Source: Dactylis glomerata (Eukaryota; Streptophyta; Magnoliopsida; Poales; Poaceae). Taken from it: 64,000 bases of DNA. Positions 1-11,366 of the stretch are shown here, piece by piece. Made by a program: the position numbers and the translations under genes. The stretch covers positions 16,352,922-16,416,921 of the forward strand of contig QXEO01000553.1 in assembly GCA_007115705.1 (NCBI GenBank). The letters run 5' to 3'. The first letter of the stretch is position 1. Each line of letters starts with the position of its first letter. Under the pieces are notes generated by a model, which ran no database searches, was not told where the DNA came from, and saw only the letters and a program-made list of their open reading frames with translations.

Positions 1-959
1 TTTGAAATGATCCTGTTATTGTGAATTATGCACATTATCCTATCTTATTTGTTCCTATTATCAGTTGTGCTCAAAATATCCAAAGTTAGCAAAGGTCATG
101 TTCAAACTTTGAATGATTTTATTTGATTTCACCAAGGCATGATCATAAGAGTTTCAAAATGGTCATAGTTAATTTTATTCAAATAGTTTGAACTATTTAA
201 TGTAATGTAAATGAGCTTAGTTTTGCTATATCCCATATAGTTAATAAGTTATGATTTAAATAAGAATGTGTGGCTTTTATGCACTTTAGACCTTGTGGTT
301 TACCAATTTTGGTAACAAGTTAAAGAGTGAATTAAATTATAACCAGAAGTACTGGATAATTAGTTAAGTAGTTAAACTCTATTGTAAACTCCTCTAACCA
401 TCTTGGTACTAGGTTAGTCTTTCCCTCTTCTGAAGCTTCTGAATTATACCCTATGGTTCTATCTCAAGAGATAGGAATGATATTGGATTTGATATAGACT
501 CTCTCCTTGTTCTGGAGATAAATAGATTTAGATGGGAAAGATTATGATAATCAAGGTATGAAAACAAAGTAGATTAAGAGTCAAGGTAAGACTTGTGTTG
601 TCTTCCTTTAAGCTAGGAATGGCTTCAATGATTTGGTTTAAGAAATACCATGGTGATCATGGTAGAATTGGTTATAAGGTCCTAAAATGATATGTTAACA
701 TATTAATCCTACCTCACATTTATCTCCTTTAATTGTTGTTATTATCTCTACCCAAAACAAGGTTGTTAACAAAGGTCATGTCGAAGTTTATCGCACTTCA
801 GTTGATGAGCTACTTCAATTCCATCAACTCAAGAGAAGCTTCAATCACTTTGACAAGTTTTATTTAAAAGCGCGAAAATTTCCCAGATTTTCTATGCATG
901 AATGCAATGCACACTTCTGTGTTCTCTTTATTTCTAGCCTCACATCCTGGGATGTTACA
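1..959 (-). repeat. Partial LTR, minus orientation (Gypsy-type)
   Basis: Read on the minus strand this begins TGTAACATCCCAGG at 959 and runs off the left edge of the window. The TGTAACATCCC start is typical of long Gypsy LTRs in grasses. The + strand ends in GATGTTACA, immediately before sequence belonging to another retroelement (960 onward). No coding region is visible. The other end and any target-site duplication lie outside the window, so it could be a solo LTR or part of a larger element. Confidence 0.55.
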
Positions 960-1763
960 ATTGGTAAGACTTTTAGTTCAACTAAGAGTGACTAGCAGGT
1001 TGAATCATCTTAGGGAACTTCTAAAGTGCCCAGTGTGGTAAGTGGTGCTCTTGAGGAAACAGTTGATCTTAATGCCTCATTTGATAATACTTGATTTGCA
1101 TTTTCTGTGCCTAGCTCAAAGGCGTTAGAGAAAAGCACTCTTGGGAGATAACCCAATGTTTTCCTTTTAGTACTTTTTCTTTTATTTGAGTCTTGGAAGT
1201 TATTACTACTGTAATGACCCTCCTTATCATTTTTATTTCATTTTTGTGCCAAGAAGAACCTCTAATTTGAGGGAGGTAAGATTTGGGGAAGTTGCTGTCC
1301 TGAAACAGATTTCTGCTCTGCACCATAAAAATTCCAGAAAATTCTCAGAATATCTTTTTGATCTGAAATTTCTTGAGCATATGACCCAGGTTATATCCAT
1401 ACTTTCATTAGTTTTGCACTTTTCGATTTGAGCAACCGAAAGTCCTCGAAAAAATCGACCTTTGTCAGCTGTTCTGTTTTGACAGATTTCTGCCACTATT
1501 TGTGTTTGCCTCTCGATCGCTTTCTTTTTGAGTTCTTTTGATCATGGAACTTTTGATGAAGTTGCTACAGTAGTATGCTTTATATGTGGTGTTTTTTAGT
1601 TTGAAACTGAACCAAAAAGGGTTGATTTACTATTATATTTATGCTAACATTGCTAATAGAATTGTGTGAAGTTTTGTATGAAGGAAGTTTTCAAGTGTAG
1701 GGAATGGAGAGTGATGAGATGAGATAAAGTATGGACAAAAGCTCAAGCTTGGGGATGCCCATG
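960..1763 (+). mobile_element. 3' internal non-coding region of Athila-like Gypsy derivative (left part)
   Basis: From about 1100 to 1763 this closely matches 38180-38840, the internal tail of the complete non-autonomous element at 35597-42178; shared words include CTCAAAGGCGTTAGAGAAAA and TTGGGAGATAACCCA. The match stops at 1763, where a solo LTR is inserted, and resumes at 6300. The short open frames here are not conserved coding sequence. The 960-1100 stretch has no recognised match. This region and 6300-8212 belong to one interrupted element. Confidence 0.75.
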
Positions 1764-2577
1764 TGTAACATCCCAAGATTTTTATCAAATTTTGGAGGGA
1801 AATTTTTTGTTTTTGTTTTGTTGTGTTGATTGAAATTTCACAGGGATTTAAAACTTTTGAGATTATTTAAAAGCTCTATTATAAAAACTAATTTAAAACT
1901 TTCTATTATTCTTGAAGAACTCATCTGAGAAAACAAGATTTCAAAGTATTATTTTGTTTTGATTTAAAACCTATGCAAGCTTGCTTGCAAAGGAGTGATT
2001 TTCAAAATGTGATATCTTTTAAAGGATTACATTTCTAAAACATTGTTTGAAAATAGATTTCAAAATGTTATTTATAAAATATATATCCTCTGATTTTAAA
2101 AGGATTAGTTGAAAACCCTATATCTATTTTTGTATTATGCAAGCAAAGCCTTTTTGCTAAACTTATAAAGCCTTTTTGAAAATCTTGTTTTATTTTGGGA
2201 AAACATGTTTCTTACTGGGTTAAAACATTGTGTTGAATTTTAGAAAAATTTAGAAATTGGTTTGAGCTCATTTGGAGCTAAAATGAAAAAGTTATAAGAC
2301 AAACCAGAAAATAAAAAGGAAAAGGTTTTAAACAAAAAAAAAGAGAAAGGGCAACTACTGGGCCGACCCGGGAAGGACCAACCCAGCAGCCGCCGAACCA
2401 ACCCGCAAACCCCTTCCTCCCTCTTTCTTTTCTTTTCTTTTTCATTTACCGCTGACAGGTGGGACCCACCTAACAGGTCGTCTTCCACCTTGGTCCGGCC
2501 AGCACCCGAAACTGCCGCCGATTAACGCCTCTTGATTCCGTCCGTTTCCTGGCATTAAATCGAGCAACGCGACCTCC

Positions 2578-2585
2578 CTATAAAT
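2578..2585 (+). promoter_or_regulatory. TATA-like box of the solo LTR
   Basis: CTATAAAT lies in a GC-rich stretch about 0.8 kb into the LTR. It is followed by a CT-rich leader (CCTACTCCTCCTCTCTCG) typical of plant transcription starts. By position it would divide U3 from R, putting both hairpin arrays inside transcribed sequence. A possible splice donor, GGTGAGCATC, lies near 3018. Confidence 0.5.
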
Positions 2586-3679
2586 CCCCTACTCCTCCTC
2601 TCTCGTCCCTCTCCTTTCCCCTTTGAAACGACGCCGCCAGGCCGTGCAAATTTCCCGCCGGAGTGCTGCAGCAAGTCCGACCATCGACGGTGAAATACGC
2701 CGGGTACTGAGAGCTCCGTGCTCTCCCTTCGGTTTCCCTCCTTCCCCCTATCTCCCGCGCAACCACTGAGACATTTTTTTTGGTTTAATCTCGCAGTGGT
2801 CCGGGTCTTCCGACGACAACCGAAGCCACCGTCGTCTTCAGTCACACCTCGACCTCGTCACAGGAAGAATCGGAGACGCCGACCAAGTTTTCGAGCTCGC
2901 CGACCTCTTCTGCATCGCGTCCGCGTCTTCCTCGTCGTCGCGGTGCACCGTAGCAAGCTCGCCGTCAACTTCCAGTGCCGCCCTCGCCGGGAATTCATCG
3001 CCAGAAACCTAGGTCGCCGGTGAGCATCTTTCCCCTTTCATTTTAGCCACTGGATCTTGATCCAACATCCCATATTGATCACTTAAATGAAGCGGTATAG
3101 GATGATCTGGTGCATCCATCCATCTTTTAATCCAACGGCCTCAGTTCCTGATCCGAACGAAACGGTACCAGGCAATCAGTAGCTGCCACGTGTCGGTCTC
3201 CAAATCAAACAGAGATCAAAATAGAATTTAGAAACCAGATTATGTTCAAATCTTGTAAAATTCATAACTTTCATTCTGTAAGTCCAAAAATAGCAAATAA
3301 TATCTCGTTGGAATCCTTAGGAAGTGTAGAATCCAGTAGCACAATAAAACTTCATATTTTATGGGTTCAATTTGAAACTATTTTCAAATTGGAATCAAAA
3401 TCTCTGTTAGCATGTTTAATTCATATCCTTAGAACCAAGTGTCCAAAAATTACAAATTTGTAGTCTCTGGAATCCTCTCAACTTATAGAACATCATAGGA
3501 TCAAGAAAATCCAAATTTGATACGTGCACACACTTTGTGCATTCAAATTTGTCCAAATCACTATTTTGATCATAGTTTGAATTCTATAACTTATTTTAGG
3601 ATGATTCCACTTGCAGTGACTTTGTCTTACTGCAAGCTATCCATTATCATCACTTCCAAATTTTATTGAGACACTTCAC

Positions 3680-4549
3680 AATTATTCAAATTTAAATATG
3701 AGGATTTGAGTAATTTCTACTATAGGAATAAAACTTTTTCTTTTAGCAATGTTTCCTTCCACCATAGCAAATCTTATAATCATACCTAGTCATCAATGTT
3801 ATCTAAATAACATCTTGATCAAGATCATATTCACTTAGACCTATCTTGTATAGTACCCACTTATTCAAATTACAAATGTGTCATTTGAGTAAAGTGTGAT
3901 ACTTTCAATCTTAGTTTCTACCTTTGCTACTATGGTATTGATCAAATCGACATCATAGTACTTAACCCAATCCCATTTACACATTAAGAACCTTAAGCCA
4001 TGTTTTCAAACATCATCTATACATATCCATTACCTATAGCCATTTACTCATGTCTACTCAATCTTAGCCTTGCATTGAACTATTCAATTTGCATTTGAGT
4101 TAATTGAGTACTTCAATGTTATAAGAATACTAGCCTAAGCTTAAGTGTAATATATACTATTTAAGAATAATTGTTGTCACACTTATTCAATAGTATTGCT
4201 ATTGCACTATTTTGTCTCTTATGTGATTTACCCACATGAGATATTCCAAGATTCAATATGCTTTGATAAAGCATAAAGATCTCACTCATTATATTTTGCC
4301 TAATTCATGTATGTACTCAAATTGCAATTGTGCTACTTGAGTAGAATATGAATTCATCTCAAACCTAAATCCTATTAATGTGGAGTTATTATAACCCATA
4401 CCATAGTATGAGTTATACACCATATTGATCAATGAACCATTTGAGCCATGTCCTCAAATATCAATCATTCATATCCAATCCCATGCCTACTTAGTTCTGC
4501 TCACATGTATGGAACTATTCAACTTGCAAATGTGCTAATTGAGTAGTTC
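3680..4549 (+). repeat. Five dispersed inverted repeats with a shared core (diverged ~200-bp repeat)
   Basis: Hairpins recur about every 180-240 bases. Arms are AATTATTCAAAT / ATTTGAGTAATT (3680-3691, 3704-3715); CACTTATTCAAAT / ATTTGAGTAAAGTG (3858-3870, 3883-3896); GAACTATTCAATT / AATTGAGTACTTC (4077-4089, 4102-4114); AATTCAT..ACTCAA / TTGAGT..ATGAATT (4302-4320, 4337-4354); GAACTATTCAA / TTGAGTAGTTC (4512-4522, 4539-4549). The core TATTCAA/TTGAGTA is constant while the flanking arm bases change together on both sides. No coding potential is visible. The function is unknown. Confidence 0.7.
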
Positions 4550-5104
4550 ACGCATTCTTAAAGCATAAAAACTTCATCAATTACATTTCGCCTAGTCCAA
4601 TTATCTCTCAAATCATTTTGATCTTTCCCAACTAAGCTCTTACAATCCCTAATCAATTGCCAAATCTTTCTATCATAACCTATCAATAAATCTAAATCCT
4701 TAAACAAACACTTTTTCAATTGCTTGATTTGTTTGTTTATGCTTGTTTGGAGTGTTTATGTTATGTTATTCCTGTGCTATAGTTTGTGCGGAGGACTACG
4801 TGCTTAGTTGAGGGAAGAGAAACATCGTGAACCTCAAAAAGGCAAGTGACACACATTCTTGACCTACGTTTCAAATACTGCATTAGTGTTTTTAATGTAG
4901 TATGCATGATAGGTGTTCAAATATTTTCAGTTGCAAAGACTTTGCAAATGCTTAGATCCTAGTAGTGTGAAGCTATCCCTCAAACTCTACCTTGCTAGGA
5001 TTGAATATCAAATTTATGAAAATGATGATGCCAATGCCATGCTGTGTATGATTTGTAAAGATGAAAATTAATAACCCAATGAACCACCTGGGTGCAATCT
5101 TGTG

Positions 5105-5832
5105 GCTACTCAGGGCCACACACCTGGCTATCAACCCAGGACATGTGTGGTGGTTATCACCTGAGAGTACACAACTCAGGACTGCACACCTGGCTATCAA
5201 CCCAGGACATGTGTGGTGGTTATCACCTGAGAGTACTTTGTATTGGTTGTACCTAGGAATAGAGAGAGGACATGTCGCGCAAAAGGAATCTCATCACCAT
5301 TTCAGAATAATTAAAACTTGAATAGTGACTACTTAGGGCTACACACCTGACTATCAACTCAGGACATGTGTGGTGGTTATCACCTAAGGGTCCTCACCAA
5401 TCCTGAGACTAGCTACTTAGGGCTACAGACCTGACTATCAACTCAGGACTTGTGTGGTGGTTATCACCTAAGGGTTATCTTGGGGCTTTAATTGAACCAA
5501 ACTTGAATAGTGACTACTTAGGGCTACACACCTGACTATCAACTCAGGACATGTGTGGTGGTTATCACCTAAGGGTCCTCACCAATCCTGAGACTAACTA
5601 CTTAGGGCTACACACCTGACTATCAACTCAGGACATGTGTGGTGGTTATCACCTAAGGGTTATCTTGGGGCTTTAATTGAACCAAGCTACTCAGGGCCAT
5701 ATACCTGGCTATCAACCCATGGTATGTGGTGGTTATCACCTGAGAGTTATTCGTGTTTTGTTGAGTTACTACCCAGAGCTACACAACTTGGCTATCAACC
5801 CAAGGTTTGTGTGGTGGTTATCATCTGGGAGT
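5105..5832 (+). repeat. Tandem array of eight ~63-bp hairpin units with co-varying stems
   Basis: Outer stems are at 5109/5160, 5175/5226, 5332/5383, 5416/5467, 5517/5568, 5601/5652, 5690/5739 and 5772/5824. Each unit has an outer 6-bp stem, an inner stem closed by the constant loop CTATCAAC, and a constant 3' part GGTGGTTATCA. The outer stem is CTCAGG/CCTGAG in units 1, 2 and 7, CTTAGG/CCTAAG in units 3-6, and CCCAGA/TCTGGG in unit 8, and it is fully complementary in all eight. The inner stem is CCTGG/CCAGG, CCTGA/TCAGG or CTTGG/CCAAG. Units 3+4 and 5+6 form a 185-bp higher-order duplication. The array lies in the 3' quarter of the solo LTR. Confidence 0.9.
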
Positions 5833-6299
5833 TACCTTGACCCTAAAGAAAAATATGAATGTTTTAAAAATGTTTTGATAGGATAAAACTTGCTTTATGC
5901 AATTCAGCCTTTGAGATCCACCAGCCAAATGTCATGTAGTATAGTCTTTCCATAAAATGCCACCAAATATGTGTCATTTGCCAGTACATCATTGTACTGA
6001 CCCCTCTGGGGCTGCATATTCAAACGTGCAGGTTTTATTTCGAGTAAGGAACCAGGAGTAGGATCTCGAGACTACATTCCAACATGTCTGCCTGTGGCAC
6101 GTGATGAAGGATGGAGGCTCACTGCAACTATGCTTTATGCTGTGTACTCGTAAGATTGAAGACCTATGTAACTGGTTTTACGTTGTAATATTGATGCTAT
6201 TGCAATGATTACTTATTTTGTACTGTGGTGCTATCTACTGATCCAGGGAATGGCACTTAACACAGGAGTTCTGCCTTTAGCAAAAGGCGGGGCGCTAAA

Positions 6300-8212
6300 C
6301 CATGTCACCCCAAGAAATATCCAAGAGGTACAAGCGTCAAAGCTTGGGGATGCCCCCGAGGCACCCCTTCTTCATCGGCAAAAATCAGGTCACCTTTCAA
6401 CACACTATATTTTTATTGCTTCATATTCTATGCATTTTTCTTGGAGCGTCTTTACTTTTGCTTTCAGTTTTCTTTTGTTTTGTTTGCTTCAATAAATGGT
6501 TCGACCCCAACGAATTTCTTTTGGAGGATATGTACTTCATTTTTCATTTGCCAAGAACACTCTAGTTTTCACTCTTATCGTTCAACGAGTGTTCTCTATT
6601 TCTAGAACTGCGTTTAGCTTTCGTTTTTTGCCTTGATTTTTGTTCAGATCTTGTTTTATCTTTGCATCAAGGTGTATTTAGAACACTGGTCTATGTTGGT
6701 GTTCATCAAAATAATTGTTTCAAAAAGGTTTGAATGGTGTTGGAAAAGAGAAAAACTTTCATGCAAAAAAGTGGTACAAAAAGGAGCTTGTTTAGACTAC
6801 AGCTTAGACTTTTACATGCCATGCTTGATGTCGTTTTGATAGTATGCTTAGTAGTTTTTGCTGTAGCATGACTTGTCTCAAATGACCGAGATTGCTTAAT
6901 GAGCCTTTGAAAAAATCATACATTATTTTTATTATATGGAAGCATTTATTTGGTTTTCTCCTTGATGCTTTATTTGGGTTGAATTGGCGCATGCTTACAA
7001 CTTGTTTGACTCTTACAAAGTTGCCATAAGCCTCTATGATCATTTGGTTTTTGACTTGTGATGACATTTTATGCTTCTTTTAATAATGTTTTGTCACTAT
7101 GCATGATTATGGCCGTTATTGCTCTCTTAGTTGGTCGCTCCCAGTCTTTTGCTAGCCTTCATTTTGTATTGAGTATGAGCTCTACTCGTGCATCCAACTC
7201 CCCAAAAACTAAGTTATGCCTATGTGTCCACTATAAATTCCTATGCATGGTATTTGCAAGCCATTCCAAGTAAATTTTCATGTGCTACCTTTCAAAAAAC
7301 CTTCAAAATACTTCTCATTTTGTGACACTGTTTTCAGCTCATGGGGACGTAGTGGTCGGATTTGCTATCTTCCATATTGTTTTATTCCAAAAAGAAAAAA
7401 GGGGAAAAAGAAAAGAAAAAAAGGGCACTCCTCCATGGTATGTGAATGTTGGTGGGCACCCGATGGAATCGGTTAGCCATGGTTTGTAAAAGGAAAAAGG
7501 TGGGGAGGAGTGCCAAGCTTTATAAAAGAGCACCAAAGTGCCAATCTCTCTCAAAACTTGCTTTTTTGTATGGAAGATAGTAAGAACCCCATTGCCAGTC
7601 GTTGACAAAGACAACCACCTCTCAAAACCCAATTTTTATCTCTCTCTTTTATAAATGAAAAGCTCTAACACATGTTTAATCCCTGCTTCCCTCTGCGAAG
7701 GGCCTTTCTTTTACTTTTATGTTGAGTCTCCACCTTCTACCTTTATGCACCGTCTAAGAGAGCATAGTTGCCATTCTGAGTTTAATGTGCATAGTCCCAA
7801 AGTTTATCATCGATTGATTCATGATTATGGTTTTGCTTGTTCTTAAATTATTTGTATCTGGTCGCCCTCTTAAACTTGAAGGTGTCCTATGCATTTATGT
7901 TTTGCTATTCCATGAAGGACAAGCTGAAAACCATTTGATATGTTTTTCCATATGATTTGAACACACGTTTGACTTCAATGTTTCATTACTCATAATCTTT
8001 CGTTTGTGTTTCTTTTCATGTTATAACATGGTTGCTAAGTTTTTATTGTCAAGATCATGTCTCTTATGCCCATGTTTTAAGTTCTTTGATCCCAGCACTC
8101 AATGCTTTACATTGTTGATCAAGATTGTGATGGTGCATGTCACCTCAAAAAATTATTCTTTTGTTATCACTTACCTACTCGAGGACGAGCAGGAGTTAAG
8201 CTTGGGGATGCT
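6300..8212 (+). mobile_element. 3' internal region of Athila-like Gypsy derivative (right part) with polypurine tract
   Basis: This continues 960-1763 after the solo-LTR insertion and matches 38840-40742 almost throughout, including CCAAGAGGTACAAGCG and CTACTCGAGGACGAGCAGG. It ends in the polypurine-type tract AAGCTTGGGGATGC (about 8199-8211), directly before the LTR start TGATACG at 8213. No reverse transcriptase, integrase or protease motif is visible in any frame. It is therefore a non-autonomous derivative that would depend on enzymes from other elements. Confidence 0.8.
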
Positions 8213-9668
8213 TGATACGTCTCAAACGTATCTATAATTTTTGATGCTCCATGCTTGTTTACACACCATTTGCTTTGTGTTTTGTTACACTTCGTGGCAT
8301 TTTTACGGAACTAACCTACTAACGAGATGCCACAGTGCCAGTTCCTGTTTTCTGCTGTTTTTGTGTTTCAGAAAAGCTACAAAGGAAATATTCTCGGAAT
8401 TGGACGAAACAAAAGCCGAACCTCCTATTTTTACCAAAGCTTCGCAAAGACCGAAGATGAGACGGAGGGGGGCCAGGGGCCAGCCACACCATGGGTTGGT
8501 GCGGCCTAGCCCCTGGCCGCACCACCAGGTGGTGAGGCCACCTGGCCCACCTCCCGATGCTGCCCTTTCGCCTATATATTCTCCTTGACGGGAAAAACCT
8601 AAAGGACGGATCGCTTTTCCTTGAAACATACTGTAAGCCATCGCCGTCATCGAAGCGAGATCGGGAGGATCCAGGAGCTCTTCCCGGCACCCTGTCGGAG
8701 AGGGGAATCCCTGTCGGAGGCCTTCTCCACCACCATGGTCGCCTCCGGAGTGATGCGTGAGTAGTCTACCTTGGACTACGGGTCCATAGCAGTAGCTAGA
8801 TGGTTATCTCCTCCACCATGTGCTTCATGTTTAGATCTTGTGAGCTGCCCTACATGATCAAGATCATCTTTGTGTAATTCTGCATGTTGTGTTTGTTGGG
8901 ATCCGATGAGTATTGGTACTATGTCAAGTTGATGTGCTGAATTATATATCTTTATGTTATTTCTATGTTGTTTATGATCTTGCATGCTCTCCATTGCTAG
9001 TAGATATCTTGGCCGAGTAGATGCTAGTGACTCCAAGAGAGAGTATTTATGCTCGATAGTTGGGTTCATGCCTCTAGTAATCTGGGGGAGTGACAGAAAC
9101 CTCTAAGGTTGTAGATGTGCTGTTGCCACTAGGAAGAAAACAACATTCTTGTGTCCAAGGACATTTGCTTTGTTTACTTTACGCACTTTGCTTAATGCAG
9201 TTATCCATTGTTCGCAACTTAATACTCGATGGTTGGTCGGACGACATCCGGAGGGTGGATTATTAGTCATAGATGTAGTTGGATTACGGTCTATGTATTT
9301 TGTCATAATGCCCAGAGTGAATCTCATAGTGATCCTCATGACATATGTACGTTATCTTTATTCTATCAATTGCCCAACTGTAATTTGTTTACCCAGCATG
9401 TTGTTATTTATCTTATGGAGAGACGCTACTAGTGAACTGTGGGTCCCGGTCCAATTTCCTTTACATTGCTATTACCGTTTACTTTTACTCATTTATTTAC
9501 ATTCTCGCATACTATTATCTTTTACCACTCGATACACTTAATCCTTTGTTTATAGCAAACTGGTGAGATTGACAACCTCATTGTAAGTTGGGGCAAATTA
9601 CTTGGTTGTGTTGTGTGCAGGTTCCACGTTGCTGCTAGGTGAAGAAGCTCCTACGTTAACTACGCACC
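8213..9668 (+). repeat. LTR of the TGATACGTCTC Gypsy family
   Basis: It starts TGATACGTCTCAAACG, as do the LTRs at 35597, 40743 and 48341, and ends near CGCACCA shortly before a PBS. A TATA-like CCTATATATT is at about 8571-8580. The first ~550 bases are clearly homologous to those LTRs, but the second half (8760-9660) differs, so it is a diverged or recombinant subfamily. It has a polypurine tract on its left and a PBS on its right, so it is both a 3' LTR and a 5' LTR. Confidence 0.75.
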
Positions 9669-9677
9669 AGCATTTTC

Positions 9678-9850
9678 TGGCGCCGTTGTCCGGAGTGTCG
9701 CAAAGCTAGCAAGCATCACCTTATGAAGTTTGGCTTTCTCCTACTGGTTCGATAAACCTTGGTTTCACAACTGAGGAAAACTTGCTGCTGTGCTCCTCAT
9801 ACCTTCCTCTTGGGGTTCCCAACTGGGTGCTTAACACACACTTATCAAGG
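9678..9850 (+). mobile_element. Primer-binding site followed by a short LTR-like fragment
   Basis: TGGCGCCGTTGTCCGGAG (9678-9695) matches the PBS of the related elements at 37041 and 49785 (TGGCGCCATTGCCGGGGAG). Instead of a gag leader, the following bases at about 9745-9850 resemble another copy of the LTR 3' part (GTTCGATAAACCTTGG, as at 36921). The structure is therefore rearranged or made of recombined copies. Confidence 0.55.
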
Positions 9851-10353
9851 ACATCTGAATGATACCTATGTTGTGCCCCCAAAGACAACGAGTTGATGGC
9901 CATGGCTTAGAGCACATTGTCATAAGAAACTCATTGTCCATGTACAAGTGGTTGAAGGTGTTATTGTGAATCATGGAGTGATGCAAGTGGCTTGACACTT
10001 CAGAAGATGAAAAACACATTGACGACCTTATAGGCGGGCATAAGCATAATGAATTGATGTGGAGATTTTTAGATGTATGAGAAAGTGCATAGCGTAACGA
10101 CGATGTGAAGGAAGTGGAGTGTTGTAGTACAAATTAGTGCAATGGGAGTAAACTGGGAGGTAAAGATGACATACAAATAAAAAAGCGGGAGAAATAAAGA
10201 ATGCACTTTCTTGTTACGTAGGATGCTCATTTTTTAAATTGGAAGGATACACATGGTTTAGATGAATGAAAGGGTTGAAAAAAGTTAGTTCGTTATTTTA
10301 TAGCATATTAATATATTTCTTTGCATAGCACGCACGTATAGTAATCATGGAAT
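9851..10353. other. No gene seen; sequence upstream of a Helitron 3' end
   Basis: No conserved protein, RNA gene or terminal repeat is recognisable. The right end is a Helitron terminus at 10381, so at least part probably belongs to a non-autonomous Helitron. I could not locate its 5' TC end. Confidence 0.35.
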
Positions 10354-10381
10354 CCGCAGCAACACGCGGGCATTTAGCTAG
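10354..10381 (+). mobile_element. Helitron-type 3' terminus
   Basis: A GC-rich hairpin CCGC-agcaacac-GCGG is followed by GCATTTAG and CTAG, with T next outside. That is the hairpin plus CTRR end, inserted 5' of T, of Helitrons. It matches the consensus of the other Helitron ends in this window (34492; minus-strand ends at 20727 and 21542). Confidence 0.65.
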
Positions 10382-11366
10382 TGTAGAGTAATTTTTCTGT
10401 TTCTTACTTCATTGATTTTTTAAGTTGTAAAAAAAAGTTGTTAGCAAGTACAAATTCCTAGTCATTGTGGGTGTGGTGGTGGCGTCGTACTAGGTATTTC
10501 ATATGATAGTAGAACTTTAGAGGCTCTCTGCATCGCAGGTATGAAAAACACAATAATAGAAGAAAACAGAGAAATCCTATAGATTTGTCTGTATAGAGCA
10601 GATGATTATAAAACACGTGAAAATAACAAAGACTAGTCAAACACAGAAGGTCGATCCTACGCACTTGAGTTAAAAAGAGAGGTTGGAGTGGACGTTCAAA
10701 TTCCTATAGGCATGAATTCAATCCATAGAAATTAATACTATATGGTACCACATACGTTTGATCCAAAGGCAATACATATAAATTTTTTATTAGGATTGAA
10801 GTCCTGCGAAATTCGTATGAAATTTCTACAATCCAGAAAGTAATAGTCCTACTAACAGAATAGCGGTCCCATAGTCACGTAAATAAAACTCTCACATAAT
10901 GCATGCGTTCCTAATTCTATTCAGCTTTTGCATTAGAGTGTGATTTCTGTCGCGTTTGCAAATTTTATAGTTTGTTAATTGTCGGTCTGTTTAGCCTTAC
11001 ACATGCCATCTTACTTTTTTGTTTTTGAAAAAATAAGTAATTTTATCCATTTTGTATTTTTTGTCCTCGCTCTAGCGAAAGAGCCAAGTTGCTAGCCGAG
11101 CACCTTTTCGAGCTTTAAGCTTCCTGAAACACCTTTATCAAGGTATGATCCATAGCTTATTAAAAAGTCGTGGACTCGGCTGGAATTCAGCACCGCACTT
11201 TTCTTCGATACAAAAAAGAAATCTTCAGTTGAGCATCACTACTCCTCGGATGTTTCTTTCCTTTTACTAAAGGAGAAAGACATATCTTCATGCCGATGCT
11301 AACCACCTGAGGTTATGTTGTCAGCATTTGGTAGATGAGATTTGGACAAATTAACCATAACATATG
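10382..11366. other. No gene seen; AT-rich intergenic sequence
   Basis: Scattered short motifs around 10560-10860 (AATCCTATAG, GGATTGAAGTCCTG) recall degraded Tourist-type MITE sequence, but no paired terminal repeats could be delimited. No conserved coding sequence is visible. Confidence 0.3.

Larger units (their letters stand above)
1764..6299 (+). mobile_element. Solo LTR of a Gypsy-type element, TSD CCATG
   Basis: It starts TGTAACATCCC and ends GCGCTAAA, probably a mutated ...GCTACA terminus. It is bounded by the 5-bp duplication CCATG (1759-1763 and 6300-6304). Excising it with one TSD copy restores GCCCATG|TCACCCCAAG, which matches the uninterrupted paralog near 38836 (GCCCATG|TTACCCCAAG), so the boundaries are well supported. 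A TATA-like box lies at 2578. About 4.5 kb is long for an LTR. There is no internal domain, PBS or polypurine tract, so it is a solo LTR left by LTR-LTR recombination. It contains two sets of inverted repeats (3680-4549 and 5105-5832). Confidence 0.8.

Noticed and set aside
5105..5832. Repeats with regular spacing resembling a CRISPR array
   Set aside because: The sequence context is a plant LTR, units vary, spacers are not unique protospacer-like, and there are no cas genes. It is a hairpin minisatellite.
10560..10870. Possible Tourist MITE
   Set aside because: Internal motifs resemble one, but no terminal inverted repeats or TWA duplication could be found.
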